Of a stretch of DNA of 16,736 bases, positions 13,093 through 16,736 are shown in pieces. A program made the translations under genes and the position numbers. How positions within the stretch are numbered: the first letter of the stretch is position 1; each line of letters starts with the position of its first letter. The DNA lies in NCBI GenBank assembly GCA_016296635.1, contig JAEDIZ010000045.1, positions 1 to 16,736 of the forward strand, given 5' to 3'. The notes beneath the pieces were generated by a model. The model was not told the origin of the DNA. It saw only the letters and a list, made by a program, of their open reading frames with translations, and did no database searches. This DNA comes from Oscillospiraceae bacterium. Its GTDB lineage: Bacteria > Bacillota > Clostridia > Oscillospirales > Oscillospiraceae.

Positions 13093-15069
13093 ATGTGCGA
13101 AAAATGCAAAGAAAAGTTCTATATCACAACGCCGATCTACTATCCCTCCGATAAGCTGCACATCGGCCACACCTACTGCACCGTGGCAACCGATGCCATG
13201 GCGCGCTATAAGCGGCTGACCGGCTGCGATGTCATGTTTCTGACCGGTACCGATGAGCACGGTCAGAAGATCGAAGAAAAGGCAAAGGCTGCCGGCGTGA
13301 CCCCGCAGCAGTTTGTCGATAACATCGTCTGCGGCGAGAAGGGCATTCTGGATCTCTGGAAGCTGATGAACATCTCCAATGACCGCTTCATCCGCACCAC
13401 GGATGACTATCATGTGGAGTCCATTCAGAAGATCTTCAAGAAGATGTATGACAACGGCGATATCTATAAGGGCGCTTACAAGGGCAAGTACTGCACGCCC
13501 TGCGAGTCCTTCTGGACGGAGAGCCAGCTGGTGGACGGCAAATGCCCCGACTGCGGCCGCGAAGTCCATGACGCAGAGGAAGAAGCTTACTTCTTCCGCC
13601 TTTCCAAGTATGCACAGCCCGTGCGCAAGCTGCTGACGGAAACCGATTTCCTGCAGCCGAAGTCCCGCGTCAACGAGATGGTCAACAACTTCATCGATCC
13701 CGGTCTGGAGGATCTGTGCGTTTCGCGTACCTCTTTTTCCTGGGGCGTGCCCGTGGACTTTGATCCGGGTCATGTGGTCTATGTCTGGGTCGATGCGCTG
13801 TCCAACTATATCACGGCTCTGGGCTTCATGAATGAAAAGTACAGCGATTACGAAAAGTACTGGCCCTGCGATGTCCACTTTGTCGGCAAGGAAATTGTAC
13901 GCTTCCATTCCATCATCTGGCCGGCTATGCTCATGAGCCTCGGTGAGCCGCTTCCCAAGCACGTTTACGGCCACGGCTGGCTCGTCATGGACGGCGGCAA
14001 GATGTCCAAGTCCAAGGGCAATGTGGTCGATCCCTATCTGCTGGCGGAAAAGTTCGGCGTGGACGCGCTGCGTTTCTTCCTGCTCAGAACCTTCCCCTTC
14101 GGCTCGGACGGCAATTTCTCCAATGAGCTGCTGATCAACACCATCAACATCGACCTTGCCAACGATCTCGGCAACCTCGTTTCCCGTACCACCGCCATGG
14201 TCGAAAAGTATTTCGGCGGCACGCTGCCGGAAGAAAAGCAGGCAGCCGAGCTGGACGAGAGCCTCATTTCCATGCTGAGCACTCTGCGTGATCGCTACGA
14301 AGCCGAGATGGAAAAGTTCCAGTTCCAGAATGCGCTGGAGGAAGTTTTCAAGTGCATCCAGCGCTCCAACAAGTATATCGATGAGACCGCTCCCTGGACG
14401 CTGGCAAAGGATATGGAAGCCAACGGCAAGCGCCTGGCGGCCGTCATGTATAACCTGCTGGAGTCCGTGCGTATCTGCACGACGCTGCTTCTGCCGTTCA
14501 TTCCCGCATCCTGCGAGAAGATCTTTGCGCAGATCGGCGCCTGCGAAGACGCCCGTACCTGGGAAAACGCCGCTGTCTGGGGCAAGCTGCCGCAGACCGT
14601 CACCGTCCACAAGGGCGAGGCGGTTTTCCCGCGTATCGATGCCGCGAAGGCCATCGAGGAGCTGGAAGCTATCATGGAGGCCCAGAAGAAGGCTGTGCTG
14701 CCCGCAGTTGAGGTGGAGCCCTTTGCAGAGGAAAGCGTCGATTTCGACACCTTCTGCAAGTCCGATTTCCGCGCCGTGAAGGTCAAGGCCTGCGAGGCTG
14801 TCAAGAAGTCCGATAAGCTTCTGAAGTTCACGCTGGATGACGGCACGGGTGTTGACCGTCAGATTCTCTCCGGCATCCATAAGTTCTATGAGCCGGAACA
14901 GCTTGTCGGTAAGACGCTGGTCGCTATCGTCAACCTGCCGCCCAGAAAGATGATGGGACAGGAAAGTTGCGGTATGCTGATCTCCGCTGTCCATAAGGAA
15001 AAGGGCGAAGAGAAGCTGCACCTGCTGATGGTGGACGATGCCATCCCCGCCGGCGCAAAGATGTGCTGA
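13093..15069 (+). CDS. metG: Methionyl-tRNA synthetase
   Basis: A 658-residue cytosolic class I aminoacyl-tRNA synthetase that charges tRNA-Met. HIGH motif at 23-26 (KLHIGHTYC) and KMSKS at 303-307 form the ATP site. The knuckle holds two CxxC pairs at Cys134/Cys137 (CTPC) and Cys151/Cys154 (CPDC), which bind one zinc. A C-terminal tRNA-binding (EMAP/Trbp111-like) domain starts about residue 555 (VDFDTFCKSDFRAVKV) and allows dimer formation. ATG follows GAAGGA by 7 nt. An extra N-terminal MCEKCKEK precedes the usual FYITTP start; its CxxC is of unknown role. A hairpin terminator follows. Length is typical of the long bacterial form. Confidence 0.97.
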   Translation: MCEKCKEKFYITTPIYYPSDKLHIGHTYCTVATDAMARYKRLTGCDVMFLTGTDEHGQKIEEKAKAAGVTPQQFVDNIVCGEKGILDLWKLMNISNDRFIRTTDDYHVESIQKIFKKMYDNGDIYKGAYKGKYCTPCESFWTESQLVDGKCPDCGREVHDAEEEAYFFRLSKYAQPVRKLLTETDFLQPKSRVNEMVNNFIDPGLEDLCVSRTSFSWGVPVDFDPGHVVYVWVDALSNYITALGFMNEKYSDYEKYWPCDVHFVGKEIVRFHSIIWPAMLMSLGEPLPKHVYGHGWLVMDGGKMSKSKGNVVDPYLLAEKFGVDALRFFLLRTFPFGSDGNFSNELLINTINIDLANDLGNLVSRTTAMVEKYFGGTLPEEKQAAELDESLISMLSTLRDRYEAEMEKFQFQNALEEVFKCIQRSNKYIDETAPWTLAKDMEANGKRLAAVMYNLLESVRICTTLLLPFIPASCEKIFAQIGACEDARTWENAAVWGKLPQTVTVHKGEAVFPRIDAAKAIEELEAIMEAQKKAVLPAVEVEPFAEESVDFDTFCKSDFRAVKVKACEAVKKSDKLLKFTLDDGTGVDRQILSGIHKFYEPEQLVGKTLVAIVNLPPRKMMGQESCGMLISAVHKEKGEEKLHLLMVDDAIPAGAKMC

Positions 15070-15094
15070 TAGCTGAATCAAATCTTTTGCAGAT

Positions 15095-15124
15095 GACGGT
15101 GCGGCCCTGCAGGGTTGCACCGTC
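15095..15124 (+). terminator. Hairpin terminator-like element after metG
   Basis: GACGGTGC pairs with GCACCGTC, and the stem continues through two G-U pairs and CCC/GGG to a TGCA loop: 13 pairs, 15095-15107 with 15112-15124. The T-tract is poor (TTGCTGTG). It ends 22 nt before the mgtE start, so it might partly separate the two genes. Confidence 0.6.
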
Positions 15125-15146
15125 TTGCTGTGAAAAAACGTAGGAA

Positions 15147-16535
15147 ATGCATATAAATGCTGAACACAGTTTTCTGCCGGAGATTCTGACGCTTCTCAGA
15201 AAAGGGACGGGAAAGAAGGAATTTCAGCAGAAATTATCCGGCTATCATGAGGGTGATATTGCCGACGCGCTGGCGCAGCTCAGTTCGGACGAAAGAAAGC
15301 GCGTCTATAAAGCATTGGACAACGAATATCTTTCTGAAATATTTGCCTATCTGCATGATGCGCATGTGTATCTGCCGGAGCTGACGCCGGAACGGGCGGC
15401 AGCGATGCTGAATCTGATGGATGCAGATGATGCAGTCGATATTCTTGAGGATCAGGAAAAGGACACACAGAAAAAGCTCCTTTCCATGATGGCGCCGGAG
15501 CGCAGCAGGGATGTCAGGCTGATTTTGTCCTACGGAAACGATGAGATCGCCAGCAAGATGACGACAAATTTTATCGTCGTTTCCAAAAAGCTGAGTGTGC
15601 CGCAGGCCATGCAGGAGGTAAAACGGCAGGCCAGAAGCAATGATAATATTGCAACAATTTTTGTGACGGATGAAGCAGGCCGATTTTACGGCTCCATCCG
15701 TCTGCAGGATCTGCTGACGGCGGATGAGGATACGGAACTGGAATCCGTGATCTATACTTCGGCTCCGTTTCTGCAGGCAAGGGAAAAGGTCAGCGCCTGC
15801 ATCGAAAGGATCAAGAGCTATTCTGAAAATGCGCTGCCGGTTCTGAACTTTGAGCATGAACTGATCGGTATCATCACGGCGCAGGATGTTGTGGAAGTCG
15901 TCGACGAAGAAATGGGCGAGGACTACGCAAAGTTAGCAGGCTTGACCGCAGAGGAGGATCTGAAGGAAACAACGCTTGCCAGCATGAAAAAGCGTCTGCC
16001 GTGGCTGATTGTGCTGTTGGTTCTCGGCATCGGCGTTTCCAGCGTGGTGGGTGTTTTTGAAGGCGTCGTGGCAAGCCTACCCATCATTATCTGCTTCCAG
16101 TCTCTGATCCTGGATATGGCGGGCAATGTCGGCACGCAGTCGCTGGCAGTTACCATCCGTGTGCTGATGGATGAAAACCTGAAGGCAGGGCAGAGAATCA
16201 GACTGGTATTCAAGGAACTCAAGGTCGGCTTCTGTAACGGTCTGTTCCTGGGTACGCTGTCCTTTGCGTTTATCGGCTGCTATATCTGCTTCTTCAAGCA
16301 TACACCGGCACCGACGGCGTTTCTGATCTCGGCCTGTGTCGGCATCGCGCTGATGGCGGCCATGCTGATCTCCAGTCTGGTCGGTACAGTAGTTCCGATC
16401 TTCTTCCATAAGATCAAGGTTGATCCGGCGGTTGCCTCCGGTTCGCTGATCACCACGGTGAATGACCTCGTAGCGGTCGTGACCTATTACGGTCTGGCGT
16501 GGATTCTTCTGATTGAAGTTCTGCATCTGGCATAG
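15147..16535 (+). CDS. mgtE: MgtE-type magnesium transporter
   Basis: A 462-residue inner-membrane protein of the MgtE family, a Mg2+-gated channel. The N-terminal helical domain (about residues 10-135, with motifs such as GDIADALAQL and DADDAVDILED) is followed by two CBS domains (about 140-265, GRFYGSIRLQDLL and HELIGIITAQDVV) that sense cytosolic Mg2+. A five-helix transmembrane part follows from about 285, with MAGNVGTQSLAV and, near the end, DPAVASGSLITTVND, whose Asp aligns with the conserved pore Asp of this family. The start is uncertain: the ATG at 15147 lies only about 1-2 nt after AGGA, and no better in-frame start exists nearby. It follows metG on the same strand and may be partly cotranscribed. 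A hairpin terminator follows. Confidence 0.93.
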   Translation: MHINAEHSFLPEILTLLRKGTGKKEFQQKLSGYHEGDIADALAQLSSDERKRVYKALDNEYLSEIFAYLHDAHVYLPELTPERAAAMLNLMDADDAVDILEDQEKDTQKKLLSMMAPERSRDVRLILSYGNDEIASKMTTNFIVVSKKLSVPQAMQEVKRQARSNDNIATIFVTDEAGRFYGSIRLQDLLTADEDTELESVIYTSAPFLQAREKVSACIERIKSYSENALPVLNFEHELIGIITAQDVVEVVDEEMGEDYAKLAGLTAEEDLKETTLASMKKRLPWLIVLLVLGIGVSSVVGVFEGVVASLPIIICFQSLILDMAGNVGTQSLAVTIRVLMDENLKAGQRIRLVFKELKVGFCNGLFLGTLSFAFIGCYICFFKHTPAPTAFLISACVGIALMAAMLISSLVGTVVPIFFHKIKVDPAVASGSLITTVNDLVAVVTYYGLAWILLIEVLHLA

Positions 16536-16546
16536 AATCTGAAGAA

Positions 16547-16576
16547 ATGAGGCGATGCCAAACGGCATCGCCTCAT
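16547..16576 (+). terminator. Hairpin terminator-like element after mgtE
   Basis: A perfect 13-bp stem around GGCGATGCC/GGCATCGCC (16547-16559 with 16564-16576) with an AAAC loop starts 12 nt after the mgtE stop. The downstream T-tract is weak, so it may be a terminator or a stabilising 3' hairpin. Confidence 0.65.
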
Positions 16577-16641
16577 CTGAATAATACCGAAAAGCGGAAG
16601 AATCGGTCGAACAGAATTTTCACCTGCGGGTAGAATCGGGA

Positions 16642-16670
16642 TTGCTTTTTCCTGCACCGACTGTTATAAT
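16642..16670 (+). promoter_or_regulatory. Promoter of the tRNA-Gly gene
   Basis: TTGCTT (16642-16647), 17 nt, then a perfect TATAAT (16665-16670). Start of transcription near 16677 would leave a leader of only about 7 nt before the tRNA. Confidence 0.72.
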
Positions 16671-16683
16671 TAATAGCAGATTT

Positions 16684-16736
16684 GCAGGATTCGTACATCG
16701 GTAGTACATCGGCTTCCCAAGCCGAGGAGGCGGGTT
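16684..16736 (+). tRNA. tRNA-Gly (anticodon CCC), cut by window edge
   Basis: The window ends within this tRNA. The acceptor strand GCAGGAT (16684-16690) is followed by a D-arm of GTAC/GTAC around ATCGGTA, an anticodon stem TCGGC/GCCGA and a loop TTCCCAA with CCC at 16716-16718, a five-base variable loop, and the start of the T-arm CGGGTT. The 3' half of the T-arm and the acceptor lie outside, so pairing of the acceptor stem could not be tested. Confidence 0.9.

Noticed and set aside
12520..15120. An 866-codon open frame on the minus strand.
   Set aside because: It lies opposite metG, which has complete synthetase motifs, and is a GC-codon shadow of it. The composition is low-complexity and no SD fits.
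15070..15146. A magnesium-sensing M-box riboswitch ahead of mgtE.
   Set aside because: Only 77 nt separates the genes, far too little for an M-box, and most of it is the metG 3' hairpin.
1..16736. CRISPR array, insertion sequence, prophage or attachment site.
   Set aside because: No spaced direct repeats, transposase, integrase or terminal inverted repeats were seen anywhere in the window.

Overview
The window looks like chromosomal DNA of a Gram-positive anaerobe of class Clostridia, probably an Oscillospiraceae/Ruminococcaceae-type gut bacterium. This is inferred from moderately GC-rich coding sequence, strong purine-rich Shine-Dalgarno sites, sigma-A-type promoters, short intergenic hairpin terminators and a clostridial-style gene set. 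No transposase, integrase, CRISPR array or phage gene was seen. Apart from the two cut ends the genes look intact.

Layout. The left edge (1-32, minus) is the first ten codons of a gene whose N-terminus resembles that of the amidohydrolase at 1829-2881. Next come a MATE-family exporter (202-1578, minus), a two-gene plus-strand unit of amidohydrolase and SGNH hydrolase (1829-3684), a shared bidirectional terminator, and a second MATE exporter (3750-5120, minus). From 5225 to about 9392 there is a sulfur operon: sigma-A promoter with CCTAT/ATAGG inverted repeats, a 28-codon Cys-containing leader ORF, metY, cysK, iscS, iscU and a hairpin. A NahK-like sugar kinase with its own strong promoter follows (9436-10618) and meets a minus-strand group (PHP-domain protein, lrgA, lrgB) at a bidirectional terminator. 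The plus strand then carries metG, an mgtE-type Mg2+ transporter and the start of a tRNA-Gly(CCC) gene cut by the right edge.

How the genes work together. MetY and CysK assimilate sulfide into homocysteine and cysteine. IscS takes sulfur from cysteine and IscU is the scaffold on which it is built into Fe-S clusters. The operon therefore runs from sulfide to Fe-S cluster, and its upstream region suggests two layers of control: a repressor-type operator on the promoter, and a cysteine-codon leader peptide overlapping an RNA arm complementary to the metY ribosome binding site.

The most interesting observation is that leader. The small ORF at 5296-5382 has Cys codons at positions 19, 20 and 23. 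These codons lie in or touch a 12-nt arm (5351-5362) that is complementary at 11 of 12 positions to the metY Shine-Dalgarno region (5381-5392). This suggests translational attenuation responding to cysteine, or Cys-tRNA, supply. The pairing is visible in the sequence; the regulation is inference.
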